Assembly (NCBI GenBank): GCA_965203505.1
Contig: OZ241880.1
Coordinates: forward strand, 1,860,001-1,924,000
Origin: Bin127 sp965203505
GTDB lineage: Bacteria; Chloroflexota; Dehalococcoidia; Lucifugimonadales; Lucifugimonadaceae
Reading direction: 5' to 3'
Length of the DNA: 64,000 nucleotides
The translations under genes and the position numbers were made by a program. Every line of letters begins with the position of its first letter. Positions within the stretch are counted from its first letter, which is position 1. Below the pieces are notes generated by a model. The model saw only the letters and a list, made by a program, of their open reading frames with translations. It made no database searches and was not told the DNA's origin. Positions 49,423 to 57,924 of this stretch are shown here, piece after piece.

Positions 49423-52065
49423 ATGCGACCTGCACCATTCAACTCAGTCAACCGCTTGGAAGTCTCAGGACGAGAATACGCCTTTTACGACTTGGGCGCG
49501 TTGGAACGGGCGGGTTTGTGCGACGTCTCGAAGCTACCGTTTTCGATCCGCGTACTGCTTGAGAACGCGTTGCGAAACGCTCACATCGGGCCGGCGAGCG
49601 AAGACGACGTGCGGCTGGTCGCGTCGTGGACCCCTGAGGATACGCCACCGAAAGAGTTTCCGTACATGCCGGGGCGTGTCACGTTACAGGACTTCACTGG
49701 CGTCCCGGTAGTGGTAGATCTAGCCGCGATGCGGGACGCGGTGGCGGATAAAGGCGGCGATCCGGGCGTCATCAATCCTGTGGTCCACTCTGACCTTGTG
49801 ATCGACCACTCGGTTCAAGTCGACTACTTTGCTTCCGAAGGTGCACTCGCTCGCAACATCGATCTCGAGTTTGAGCGCAATGTCGAGCGTTACAAGTTGT
49901 TGAAGTGGTCACAGACCGCTTTCGACAACATGCTCGTCATTCCTCCGGGCACAGGTATCGTGCATCAGGTCAACTTAGAGTTTTTGGCTTCCGCAGTCCT
50001 AACAACCGAAGTTGACGGCGAAACGATCGCGTACCCAGACACGTGTGTGGGCACCGATTCGCATACGACGATGATCAACGGGCTTGGCGTTCTCGGTTGG
50101 GGTGTCGGCGGCATCGAAGCAGAGGCTGTGATGCTGGGCCAGCCCTACTACATGCTGGTGCCCGAAGTGGTCGGCGTCAAACTATCAGGCAGGCTCGCTG
50201 AAGGCGCGACGGCAACAGATCTGGTGCTAGCGATTACCGAGATGCTGAGAGGCGTCGGTGTTGTGGAACGGTTCGTCGAGTTCTATGGGCCGGGCCTCGC
50301 GTCATTGCCCGTCGCAGACCGTGCCACAATCGGCAACATGGCACCGGAATACGGCGCGACATGCGGCTACTTCCCTGTTGATGAACAGACGCTTGATTAC
50401 CTGCGCCGCACAGGGCGATCCGATGAGACGGTCGCTCTGGCTGAGGCGTACTCCCAAGCGAACTATCTAACCCCGACGGAAAAAGACGATCCACAGTACA
50501 CCGTCGCCTTGGAATTCGACTTGGGTGATGTTGAACCGAGCATGGCGGGACCGAAACGGCCGCAAGACCGGGTAGTGCTTAGCGATGTATCGACCAACTT
50601 CCGAGATGCTTTTCCTGACGCGTCGGCAAACGGCTCGGATGTAACGGACGGCTCCGTGGTCATCGCAGCTATCACGAGCTGCACCAACACTTCGAACCCT
50701 TCGGTAATGGTTGGTGCTGGACTTCTGGCGCGTAACGCCGTTGAACGCGGTTTGGAGCGCAAATGGTGGGTCAAGAGCAGCCTTGCTCCCGGATCGAAGG
50801 TGGTTACCGACTACCTTGAACGTGCGGGGTTAACTGACTCGCTCGAATCGCTTGGTTTTCAGACCGTTGGCTACGGCTGCACAACCTGCATCGGCAATTC
50901 CGGACCGTTGCCACAAGAGGTAGCTGATGCCGTCACCGACCACGATCTCGTTGCAGCTGCCGTTCTAAGCGGGAACCGCAACTTCGAGGGGCGAGTGCAT
51001 CCGCAGGTGAAGGCGAACTATCTGGCTTCGCCGATGCTGGTGGTTGCCTATGCACTAGCGGGGCGTATCGATGTCGATTTGACGCGGGATGCATTGGGTG
51101 TGGATAGCGATGGCAACGATGTTTTTCTGTCCGACATTTGGCCAAGCCAGAACGAGATTGCTCAGACCGTTGCCAGCTCAGTCGGAGTCGACCAGTTCAA
51201 CGACCGTTACGGTGCCGTCTACGAAGGCCCTGAACAGTGGCAGGAGCTCGAAGCGGCGACGGGGCAGTTGTTCCAGTGGGATCCAGGTAGCACTTACATT
51301 CAGCCACCGCCATACTTCGAAGATTTCGAACTGGAACCTCAAGCTCGTTTGGGCATCTCCGACGCGCGCGTACTGGTGAGCGTGGGCGATTCTGTGACGA
51401 CGGACCACATTTCGCCGGCGGGGAGTATTCCTCCGAGCGCGCCGTCAGGTCAGCATTTGATTTCGAACGATGTGCCGCGACGCGCCTTCAACTCCTACGG
51501 ATCTAGGCGCGGGAATCACAATGTCATGATGCGCGGGACGTTCGGCAACATCAGGCTGCGGAACAATTTGACGCCAGATCATGAGGGCGATTGGACTGTC
51601 CACTACCCCACTGGTGAGACGATGCGGATTTACAACGCTGCCGAACGGTACCGTTCGGAAGGCGTTCCGTTGATCGTGATTGCGGGGAAGGAGTACGGGA
51701 CGGGTAGTTCGCGCGACTGGGCCGCGAAAGGTCCGATGCTTTTGGGCGTCCGTGCTGTTATCGCGGAGAGTTTCGAACGTATACATCGCTCCAATCTCAT
51801 CGGCATGGGGGTAGTGCCCCTTCAGTTCGTAGACGGTCAATCGGCGCTTTCCCTCGGCTTGACTGGTAAAGAGCAGTATTCGATTAGGGGGATCGGAGGC
51901 AGCGTGGAGCCAGGGTCTCGGCTCACAGTGACGGTAACCGACGATAGTGGATCTACCAAGAGTTTCGAGGTTCTTTGTCGCGTGGATACCGCGATCGAGG
52001 CTGAGTATTACGAGCATGGGGGACTTCTGCCCTACGTGTTGCGGCAGATGATTGGGCAGGATTGA
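49423..52065 (+). CDS. acnA: aconitate hydratase
   Basis: An 880-residue aconitase of the AcnA/IRP1 type, interconverting citrate and isocitrate through cis-aconitate. The [4Fe-4S] cysteines are in AITSCTNTSNPSVM and GYGCTTCIGNSG. The swivel domain has GKEYGTGSSRDWAAKGP. The order of domains and length are typical. It stands alone on the plus strand, divergent from the lactonase gene, with a gene-free GC-rich block after it. Confidence 0.96.
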   Translation: MRPAPFNSVNRLEVSGREYAFYDLGALERAGLCDVSKLPFSIRVLLENALRNAHIGPASEDDVRLVASWTPEDTPPKEFPYMPGRVTLQDFTGVPVVVDLAAMRDAVADKGGDPGVINPVVHSDLVIDHSVQVDYFASEGALARNIDLEFERNVERYKLLKWSQTAFDNMLVIPPGTGIVHQVNLEFLASAVLTTEVDGETIAYPDTCVGTDSHTTMINGLGVLGWGVGGIEAEAVMLGQPYYMLVPEVVGVKLSGRLAEGATATDLVLAITEMLRGVGVVERFVEFYGPGLASLPVADRATIGNMAPEYGATCGYFPVDEQTLDYLRRTGRSDETVALAEAYSQANYLTPTEKDDPQYTVALEFDLGDVEPSMAGPKRPQDRVVLSDVSTNFRDAFPDASANGSDVTDGSVVIAAITSCTNTSNPSVMVGAGLLARNAVERGLERKWWVKSSLAPGSKVVTDYLERAGLTDSLESLGFQTVGYGCTTCIGNSGPLPQEVADAVTDHDLVAAAVLSGNRNFEGRVHPQVKANYLASPMLVVAYALAGRIDVDLTRDALGVDSDGNDVFLSDIWPSQNEIAQTVASSVGVDQFNDRYGAVYEGPEQWQELEAATGQLFQWDPGSTYIQPPPYFEDFELEPQARLGISDARVLVSVGDSVTTDHISPAGSIPPSAPSGQHLISNDVPRRAFNSYGSRRGNHNVMMRGTFGNIRLRNNLTPDHEGDWTVHYPTGETMRIYNAAERYRSEGVPLIVIAGKEYGTGSSRDWAAKGPMLLGVRAVIAESFERIHRSNLIGMGVVPLQFVDGQSALSLGLTGKEQYSIRGIGGSVEPGSRLTVTVTDDSGSTKSFEVLCRVDTAIEAEYYEHGGLLPYVLRQMIGQD

Positions 52066-52194
52066 TGTTGGGTTGATCTCTCTCAGAAGGTGGAGTGGAT
52101 TGAGTTGGGGTTTGGTGATGTTGCGCGGGTGGGGTTGAGCCCTCTTCGTCCTTCTGCCACGTCGTAGCCGTAGTTACTCTGCGTGGCACATTTA

Positions 52195-52209
52195 CCCCCG
52201 GAGCGGGGG
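52195..52209. repeat. palindrome family A, copy 1
   Basis: CCCCCG-GAG-CGGGGG (52195-52209), followed by AAACCCTG. It is a shorter version of the stem in copies 2 and 3. Confidence 0.75.
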
Positions 52210-52230
52210 AAACCCTGCCGCCCATCCTCC

Positions 52231-52294
52231 CCGGGGCATACCCCTGCGATCTTGCTTCGCTCGCTCGCGTCCCCTTTCGTTCCGAAAGGGGACG
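52231..52294. repeat. palindrome family B, copy 1
   Basis: A unit beginning GGGGCATACCCCTGCG and ending with a perfect 11-bp hairpin, GTCCCCTTTCG/CGAAAGGGGAC (52269-52279 and 52283-52293), loop TTC. Similar units lie at 53311, 54401 and 54511, so the family spans the epimerase gene. Confidence 0.85.
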
Positions 52295-52740
52295 GAAGAC
52301 GCGCAGATATGCCCGCTCCCACCCGGTTGTTTGTTCGGGGTTGCTGCCGGGCCTTCCGGGTGGAAGGTCCGGCAGCCAGGGTCTTCGGTCCCGTAAAGAC
52401 AGGTCCTCGCCTCGAGCCTCGGTCCCGGCGCGGGACTTCGGCTCCTTCCCTCTCCATCGCCTCTTCGGATCAGTGAAGAGGGCGACCTCTCGGAAAGGGG
52501 TCAGATGCTGCGCAGAGCGTGTTGCAAACCGCTAGCTTCCGTTTCTCCAGCACGGCCCGCGTCGCCAGACCGCGGGCATGGAAGTCGGCTCGGCGATGGT
52601 GGTCGCCGTTCGGATTGCGCCGCCTTCCTTGGATCAGCCTTTCGGGCTTCACGCGCGCTGTGGCCTACCTCCTGCGGCGGACAGGAGTAGACGTCTGTCG
52701 GCTCCACGTGTTGGTCTCCCGGCCCTTGGCACGGCATCCC

Positions 52741-52790
52741 CGCGCCCCCTTTGTCCTTCGGACATTTCCCCCGCACAGCGGGGGAAACCC
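52741..52790. repeat. palindrome family A, copy 2
   Basis: A lead segment CGCGCCCCCTTTGTCCTTCG plus GACATT (52741-52766) runs into a perfect 10-bp stem, TTTCCCCCGC/GCGGGGGAAA (52765-52774 and 52778-52787), with loop ACA. AAACCC ends it. The lead segment recurs exactly before copy 3. Confidence 0.85.
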
Positions 52791-53198
52791 TGGGACGAAG
52801 GGGGCGGGACAGATGCCGGCTGGCTCGTTCGGCGACGCAGGGCTCCTGCGGCGCGCTCCGGGATCTTGGGCCTCCCACGCTTCGGCACGGCCCTCGCGAC
52901 CTTGCACCGGAATGCCGTTCCGATGAGGGACGCCGCCGGAGTAACCAAGACGCTGCGACTCGGCGCGATGGTCGATCACGCCTTCGATGCCGTTTTGCCT
53001 TCGTTTCCTCACGTTGCTCCCTGTGGCCGTTCGGGACAGAGGTCTGCACACGTCTGCGCAGCACTGTGTAGATGTCGATCTGTTTTTAAATATACTACAG
53101 ATGTTGCAGGAGTCAAATCGTTGTCTGAATCGGGGGTTGAGGGATTGGGGGCGACCACGAGGGATCGCCCCTACGTCGTGGTGGGTACGAACAACGTC

Positions 53199-53218
53199 AT
53201 TCCGGCGAAAGCCGGAAT
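53199..53218. repeat. dispersed palindrome ATTCCGGC-N4-GCCGGAAT, copy 2
   Basis: A perfect 8-bp inverted repeat with loop GAAA, in the context CGTCATTCCGGCGAAAGCCGG. It is the inverse-orientation partner of the copy at 44257-44276. Confidence 0.85.
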
Positions 53219-53248
53219 CCAGAGGGGTGGTCGGCAACGGTGTGGGGT

Positions 53249-53296
53249 CGCGCCCCCTTTGTCCTTCGGACATTCCCCCGCGCAGCGGGGGAAACC
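53249..53296. repeat. palindrome family A, copy 3
   Basis: The same 26-bp lead segment (53249-53274), then a 9-bp stem TTCCCCCGC/GCGGGGGAA (53273-53281 and 53285-53293) with loop GCA, then ACCC. Copies 2 and 3 lie 508 bases apart. Confidence 0.85.
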
Positions 53297-53310
53297 CGGC
53301 CCGGCACCGC

Positions 53311-53385
53311 CCCCGGGCATACCCCTGCGTTCTTGTGTCGGTCTCTTGGGCTCCGCGTCCCCTTTCGCTGGGCGAAAGGGGACGG
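53311..53385. repeat. palindrome family B, copy 2
   Basis: Begins CGGGCATACCCCTGCG, as in copy 1, and ends with the hairpin GTCCCCTTTCGC/GCGAAAGGGGAC (53357-53368 and 53372-53383), loop TGG. The middle part differs in length from copy 1. Ends 20 bases before the 3' end of the epimerase gene. Confidence 0.85.
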
Positions 53386-53404
53386 TGGGGTGGGGCGAAT
53401 TGTG

Positions 53405-54313
53405 TTAATTTGTGGTCAATTCTTGTTGGAGGCAGGTACGGAGGTCTGGGTGTTTGAATTTGAAGCCGGCATCTAGGAGTTTTTCGGGGATGACGAGCGC
53501 GCTGTTTAGCGCCAACTCTTGTACGTAGTTGCCGATGACTATTTTCGCCACGAGCGCCGGCATCCAGCCGAAATTCGGCTTGTCCAAAGCGTCGGCGATG
53601 GCTTGGCTGAGGACTGAGTTTCGGGCAACGCCAGGTGACACGACGTTGATGGGTCCGTCGAGCGAATCGGATTCGGCGATGAAGATCAGCGCCGAAACGG
53701 CGTCATCGATGTGGATCCACGGTGTCCACTGCCGACCGTTTCCGAGCCGGCCGCCGAATCCTGATCTGAATGGTTTGGCCAACGTTGGCAAGGGGCCGCC
53801 TTCTGCGCTCATCACGATCCCGAAACGTGCAGTGGCGGTGCGGACACCGAACTCTGATGCGGCAGTTGTGGCGGCTTCCCAAGGGGTGGCGATCTCGGCT
53901 AGGACGCCTTCGCCGGGCTCGCTAGATTCCGTGAGTTGTTCATCTCCACGGTCGCCGTAGACAGCTACGCCGGACGCTGTGATGAGCGTCTGAGGTGGAG
54001 ATGCCATCCGACGACATATCTCAACCAGAGTTTCGGTTGAAACGATGCGGCTGGCCGCGATGATGTCGATGTAATGCTTGGTCCAGCGTTTGGCGACGGT
54101 CGCGCCGGAGAAGTTGAAAACTGCATCGATGTCGCCGACGGCGTCAGCGTCAACGGAATCTGGGTCGGTCGTGTCCCAGCGGATCTCTTCGACCTCGGCG
54201 TCGGAATTGGGTTCGCGTCGGACGAGGTGCATCACCTCATCGCCGCGCTCGAGCAATCTGTTGGTTAACGCCTGCCCGATATAACCACTTGCACCGGAAA
54301 TGAGAGATCTCAT
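53405..54313 (-). CDS. TIGR01777-type NAD(P)-dependent epimerase (SDR39U1/YfcH-like)
   Basis: A 302-residue protein with the nucleotide motif LISGASGYIGQAL near residues 4-16, the family block VFNFSGATVAKRWT, then ITASGVAVYGDRGDEQLTE, and the C-terminal DUF1731 segment (PALVAKIVIG...LNSALVIPEKLLDAGFKFKHPDL). The substrate of this family is unknown; E. coli YfcH and human SDR39U1 belong to it. It is flanked on both sides by family B repeats. Confidence 0.9.
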   Translation of the reverse strand: MRSLISGASGYIGQALTNRLLERGDEVMHLVRREPNSDAEVEEIRWDTTDPDSVDADAVGDIDAVFNFSGATVAKRWTKHYIDIIAASRIVSTETLVEICRRMASPPQTLITASGVAVYGDRGDEQLTESSEPGEGVLAEIATPWEAATTAASEFGVRTATARFGIVMSAEGGPLPTLAKPFRSGFGGRLGNGRQWTPWIHIDDAVSALIFIAESDSLDGPINVVSPGVARNSVLSQAIADALDKPNFGWMPALVAKIVIGNYVQELALNSALVIPEKLLDAGFKFKHPDLRTCLQQELTTN

Positions 54314-54344
54314 AGCTCAATCATAACGAGGGTGTTGCGCATTC

Positions 54345-54565
54345 AGGTTATTCGGTTGGTGATGAAGTGGTCTGCGGAACGACATGTGGGCGGCTTCAGC
54401 GCGGGCATCCCCCTGCGTTCGCTCCGCGTCCCCCTTCGATTCTCGAAAGGGGAGGTTGTTCGGTTGGTTGTGAAGTAGCCTGCGGAACGGCATGTGGGCG
54501 GCTTCAGCGCGGGCATCCCCCTGCGTTCGCTCCGCTCCGCGTCCCCCTTCGATTCTCGAAAGGGG
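54345..54565. repeat. two tandem copies of a 108/113-bp unit (family B)
   Basis: Unit 1 (54345-54452) and unit 2 (54453-54565) both run from AGGTT(A/G)TTCGGTTGG through TGCGGAACG(A/G)CATGTGGG and GCATCCCCCTGCGTTCGC to CGATTCTCGAAAGGGG. Unit 2 has an extra CTCCG. The terminal halves match the family B repeats at 52231 and 53311. The units fill the space between two convergent-free minus-strand genes. Confidence 0.92.
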
Positions 54566-54583
54566 AGGTTTTTCGCAATGGCT

Positions 54584-55384
54584 TCATAAAGCCGCGCCGC
54601 CGTCGACCGTAATCATCGATCCAGTGACACCACTGGCTTCATCTGACGCTGCGAACAGGAAGGCGTTCGCCAAGTCTTCGGGCATCATCAACCGGCCCAT
54701 GGGAGTGTTCGAACGCCTGCCTTCGTAATTTTCCGGGTTGTCGATGCTAGTCGATGCGTCATTTGGACTGTAGGCGTTGTTGCCGCGTATGAACGGCGTA
54801 TCGACGTGTCCGGGAGAAATGATGACTGATCGGATGTTCTCCTTCGCGTAACTCGCGGCGGCGGCGCGGTTCAATCCGACCATGCCCATCTTCTGTGCCG
54901 CATATGCTGGTGATCCGCCTCCGGGACGTATAGACGCTAGTGATCCAATGTTCAGGATTGCTCCGCTGCCGGCTCGGCGCATCGATGGCACGACGGCTTT
55001 GATGCCCAGAAATGCTCCGGTTAAGCCGGAATCCATGATGATGTTCCACATATCCAGCGTTTGATCGTCGAAGCTGACCCTGAAATTCGCACCGGCGTTG
55101 TTACATAAGATGCTCACGGGACCGAACGCCTGCTCTGTTGCGTCAACGCAGTCCGCCCAACCGGCCTCGTCGCGAACATCCAACTCATAGGCGATGGCGT
55201 TGCCGCCGTTCTCGGCAATTTCTGTGCGTACCGCTTCGGCGGCATCGATACGGAAGTCGGCGACGCACACCGCCGCTCCGTGTTCAGCAAATAATCGGCA
55301 CTGCGCGCCGCCCATCGCACCTCCACCACCAGTAACGATGGCTACTTTGCCCTCAAGTCTTTTTCCGAAGTTCGCCGTTGACAT
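54584..55384 (-). CDS. short-chain dehydrogenase/reductase
   Basis: A 266-residue classical SDR. The cofactor motif is TGGGGAMGGAQC (T-G-x3-G-x-G type) near residue 19, the NNAG segment is present, the catalytic Ser is in NIGSLASI and Y-x-x-x-K is AYAAQKMGM. The C-terminal MITVDGGAAL is typical. ATG 55384 has AAGGAA upstream. The substrate is unknown. The SfiI-like endonuclease gene ends 101 bases upstream on the same strand. Confidence 0.9.
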   Translation of the reverse strand: MSTANFGKRLEGKVAIVTGGGGAMGGAQCRLFAEHGAAVCVADFRIDAAEAVRTEIAENGGNAIAYELDVRDEAGWADCVDATEQAFGPVSILCNNAGANFRVSFDDQTLDMWNIIMDSGLTGAFLGIKAVVPSMRRAGSGAILNIGSLASIRPGGGSPAYAAQKMGMVGLNRAAAASYAKENIRSVIISPGHVDTPFIRGNNAYSPNDASTSIDNPENYEGRRSNTPMGRLMMPEDLANAFLFAASDEASGVTGSMITVDGGAAL

Positions 55385-55485
55385 TTGCCGTGTTCCTTGA
55401 GTGTTCGATACCGCATGAAATGGTACACGGCACGAATGCGGGAGCTTTACTCTTTGTCGCTTTCGCATCCCGTCGTTATCCGATG

Positions 55486-56160
55486 TCAGTTCAATGTGGC
55501 TCTGTCGCCTATTGGGATTTCAACTACGCGCCATTCAGACTTCGCTCGCAGGGCGCTGAAACCCACCCTGACACGAAAATCTTCGCCAAGGGTGGGCGCG
55601 TTACGTCCAGCGAGCCAGAAAGTGTCGTTCGCGTCAGGGTTATAGACCGATTGAAGTTTCCCATTTGGTACGCACGCCGCGATTATCTTGACCAATCTAC
55701 GCGCAGTTTCGGATTCCTCGTACGCAAACTTTACGAATACGGTCACCACGTGATACAGGTCACCGTCTCTGGTGAGGTCTTGTTGGAGTTTGCCTGGCTC
55801 GTCGACTAGGGTTCCAGAGCGGACCATTTTCACGCGCATTGAGGTTTGCGACATCTGGATGGTTACGGTGCGCTCGTCAGATTTTTCTGCTTTGGAATCA
55901 ACCATGAGGGCCACGCGAAATGGCTCAGGCAGAAAGACATATATCGCTTTCTTGTAATCGACGTTTCCGTACAAACGTTCGCGAATCGCTGAGACTCCCA
56001 TCTCTTCAATTGCTTCACGGGTGATGTCTTCGGCAATATCTTGAGGTCTGTCAGTTTCCTCTCTGAAAATCGTCTCTGCTTGCTCCAGATAATCGCGTAA
56101 CGCTTGCACGACGAGCGCGAGCGCGGTCTCTTCGATTTTTTCGATTTCAGAAAAGCCCAT
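55486..56160 (-). CDS. SfiI-like Type II restriction endonuclease
   Basis: A 224-residue protein close to R.SfiI (GGCCNNNNNGGCC) as I recall it. Its catalytic residues D68 (GNVDYKKA), D88 and K90 (LMVDSKAEK) match SfiI D79, D100 and K102, with one residue fewer between. The tail block LQSVYNPDANDTFWLAGRNAP is also shared. SfiI is a tetramer that cuts two sites at once. ATG 56160 overlaps the methyltransferase gene by 14 bases; the longer frame to 56262 lies within that gene. The reading frame is intact. Confidence 0.88.
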   Translation of the reverse strand: MGFSEIEKIEETALALVVQALRDYLEQAETIFREETDRPQDIAEDITREAIEEMGVSAIRERLYGNVDYKKAIYVFLPEPFRVALMVDSKAEKSDERTVTIQMSQTSMRVKMVRSGTLVDEPGKLQQDLTRDGDLYHVVTVFVKFAYEESETARRLVKIIAACVPNGKLQSVYNPDANDTFWLAGRNAPTLGEDFRVRVGFSALRAKSEWRVVEIPIGDRATLN

Positions 56161-57103
56161 TGGTCCGACTTTTCGCCAATGCCACGTATTCTGGCGATGA
56201 ATCGATACCCAGCCAACTTCGCCCCAGTTGTTGTGCGACCGCCGTCGTTGTGCCCGAACCAACGAAGGGGTCGATCACTACCCCTCCTGCAGGCGAGAAC
56301 AGCTTGATCACACGACGAGCTAATTCTTCGGGGAACTCGGCCTCGTGCCGGGAATTTTGCCTTACCGATCTTATCCGCCAAACTCCTCGCGATCCCCAAT
56401 CAGACCATTCTTCAGGATCCAATCTAGAGCGATCGTATTCCGTGATTCCAGGTTGCCAAAAAACGTAAACATGTTCGAATTCGTCCACTGCTCGGTAAGA
56501 ATTAGAATGCCACCGGCTCGTAGCCCAACACGGGTCCTTGTGCCATATTCGGTGGTCATAGAGATAAAATCCGGCTTGTTCTGCCCACTGAGACACCATG
56601 CCGCCCGTTACTACGATCTTCGTTGAGTCGACAGATTTACCTCCTCTGACGTTGTTATTTTCGAGGCGACGCTGGATTGTCTGTTCGCTACAACCAAGCA
56701 TCCTCGCCAATTGGTGTCGATTGGCATTTGGGTGTCGGCTCTTCAATTTCAGGATGTCTTCTCGAGACACCTGTACTCGTTTCCGCCGTTTGTTTTCAGC
56801 CTGAAATTTTGGCATGTTGGGGTCGCGCCAACACAAGATGTCACCTATGTTGACCGCCACGAATCCTCCAGGCCGAATAATCCTGGAGTGCTCGAGCAAC
56901 ACTTCCCGCACTAACTGCTGCCAATCTTGCCACGTCAGATCACGCTCGTATTCTTTGCCGACAAAATACGGCGGCGACCAAAAACTGAGGTCAACACTGA
57001 AATCTGGCAATAGTTTGAGGACCTCTCTCGCATCTCCCTCGTGGATGCGATCAAACTGAGTTGCCGCTTGGATTTCAGATTTCGTGTTCAATGAAATAAT
57101 CAT
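56147..57103 (-). CDS. N4-cytosine DNA methyltransferase (SfiI-type)
   Basis: A 318-residue beta-class methyltransferase. The catalytic motif IV is SPPY (43-46, SFWSPPYFVGKEYE), typical of N4-cytosine enzymes, and the SAM motif DPFVGSGTT lies near residue 280. Between them is an inserted helix-turn-helix-like segment (VSREDILKLKSRHPNANRHQ, then LARMLGCSEQTIQRRLEN) that may read DNA. It would protect the sites of the overlapping endonuclease. It lies only six bases after the last VOC gene on the same strand. Confidence 0.9.
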   Translation of the reverse strand: MIISLNTKSEIQAATQFDRIHEGDAREVLKLLPDFSVDLSFWSPPYFVGKEYERDLTWQDWQQLVREVLLEHSRIIRPGGFVAVNIGDILCWRDPNMPKFQAENKRRKRVQVSREDILKLKSRHPNANRHQLARMLGCSEQTIQRRLENNNVRGGKSVDSTKIVVTGGMVSQWAEQAGFYLYDHRIWHKDPCWATSRWHSNSYRAVDEFEHVYVFWQPGITEYDRSRLDPEEWSDWGSRGVWRIRSVRQNSRHEAEFPEELARRVIKLFSPAGGVVIDPFVGSGTTTAVAQQLGRSWLGIDSSPEYVALAKSRTNGLF

Positions 57104-57109
57104 ATCTGC

Positions 57110-57913
57110 TTATCTCGCTGGCGTTGTCACCGCGACCAACGCGCCCTGTGGATCGTAGATCCAAGCTATTCGGCCAATTCCAGGGACATCCCATGGAGGA
57201 TCCGGCAACTCACCACCGTGCTGAACTGCCCGTTCGGTCGCCGCGTCCACGTCGTCGACGTTGAAATAAACGACCCATGTTGGACCGCCGAGACGCTCGA
57301 TCAACTCGTCCGATAAACCAGTAAGCGCGCTAATACTCATCACCGGCCCATCGCCTGTGCTTACAATGGAATTCACCGACCCATCAGGCATCTCCATCGG
57401 GTCCGTCTTGACGCGCAACAACATCCGATAAAACGTCGCCGTCGATTCCGGATCGGGCGTCATCAGCTCGCACCACTGCATCGCACCATGCTCATGCTTG
57501 ATGGTGGGGCCAGACTGAATAGCCTGCCAGATGTTCACTCTCCCTCCCGTCGGGTCCGCGATCTCCGCGCCGATCCCGTACTCCCCTACTTTTGCCGGAG
57601 CCTCCACGACATGACCGCCGAAATCGGCAACCCTTCTCGTTACTTCCTCGATGTCATCCACCAACAGTTGCACACTCCACCGCGGCTTGGCACCGGATGC
57701 GATCTCCCCGTCGCTCTGCGAAGCAATCCCGGCTGGAAACCCGGAAGAGTTTTTCGCCCACGCGTAGCGTCTTCCCCCTACGTCCTCAGGAGGTGCCTCC
57801 TCGTATCCCCAACCAAACACATTGGCGTAGAACGACATCGAGGATGCGATGTCGGGCGAACTTAGGTCCACCCAAAACGGCGTTCCCTGATTGAGATTGG
57901 TGTATTGGGGCAT
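57110..57913 (-). CDS. two-domain VOC family protein, array member 1
   Basis: A 267-residue protein with two tandem VOC (glyoxalase/dioxygenase-like) domains: TPFWVDLSSPDIASSMSFYANVFGW and, near residue 145, MQWCELMTPDPESTATFYRMLL. It is the most divergent member of the array in its second domain and is last in the transcript. This family resembles mycobacterial CFP30B. Ligand and reaction are unknown; metal-ligand His/Glu residues are incompletely conserved. Confidence 0.85.
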   Translation of the reverse strand: MPQYTNLNQGTPFWVDLSSPDIASSMSFYANVFGWGYEEAPPEDVGGRRYAWAKNSSGFPAGIASQSDGEIASGAKPRWSVQLLVDDIEEVTRRVADFGGHVVEAPAKVGEYGIGAEIADPTGGRVNIWQAIQSGPTIKHEHGAMQWCELMTPDPESTATFYRMLLRVKTDPMEMPDGSVNSIVSTGDGPVMSISALTGLSDELIERLGGPTWVVYFNVDDVDAATERAVQHGGELPDPPWDVPGIGRIAWIYDPQGALVAVTTPAR

Positions 57914-57924
57914 GGCTATCTCGA

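Larger units (their letters stand above)
52066..53404. other. GC-rich repeat block without a convincing gene
   Basis: A 1.34-kb stretch between aconitase and an epimerase gene. All long reading frames here are arginine/proline/serine-rich and overlap one another on both strands, which indicates chance frames in GC-rich DNA. Instead it holds two palindromic repeat families (copies at 52195, 52765, 53273 and at 52269, 53357), a copy of the ATTCCGGC palindrome at 53199 and an AT-rich island (TTTTTAAATATACTACAG) near 53081-53098. The AT island might be a promoter or the remnant of an insertion. Confidence 0.65.

Noticed and set aside
52501..53408. Long ORFs on both strands in the GC-rich block (including 187, 202 and 276 residues)
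   Set aside because: They overlap each other in several frames, are arginine-, serine- and proline-rich, run through repeat palindromes and show no motifs.
52195..54565. CRISPR array
   Set aside because: The palindromic repeats are few, irregularly spaced (hundreds of bases) and not separated by spacers of uniform length; no cas genes are nearby.
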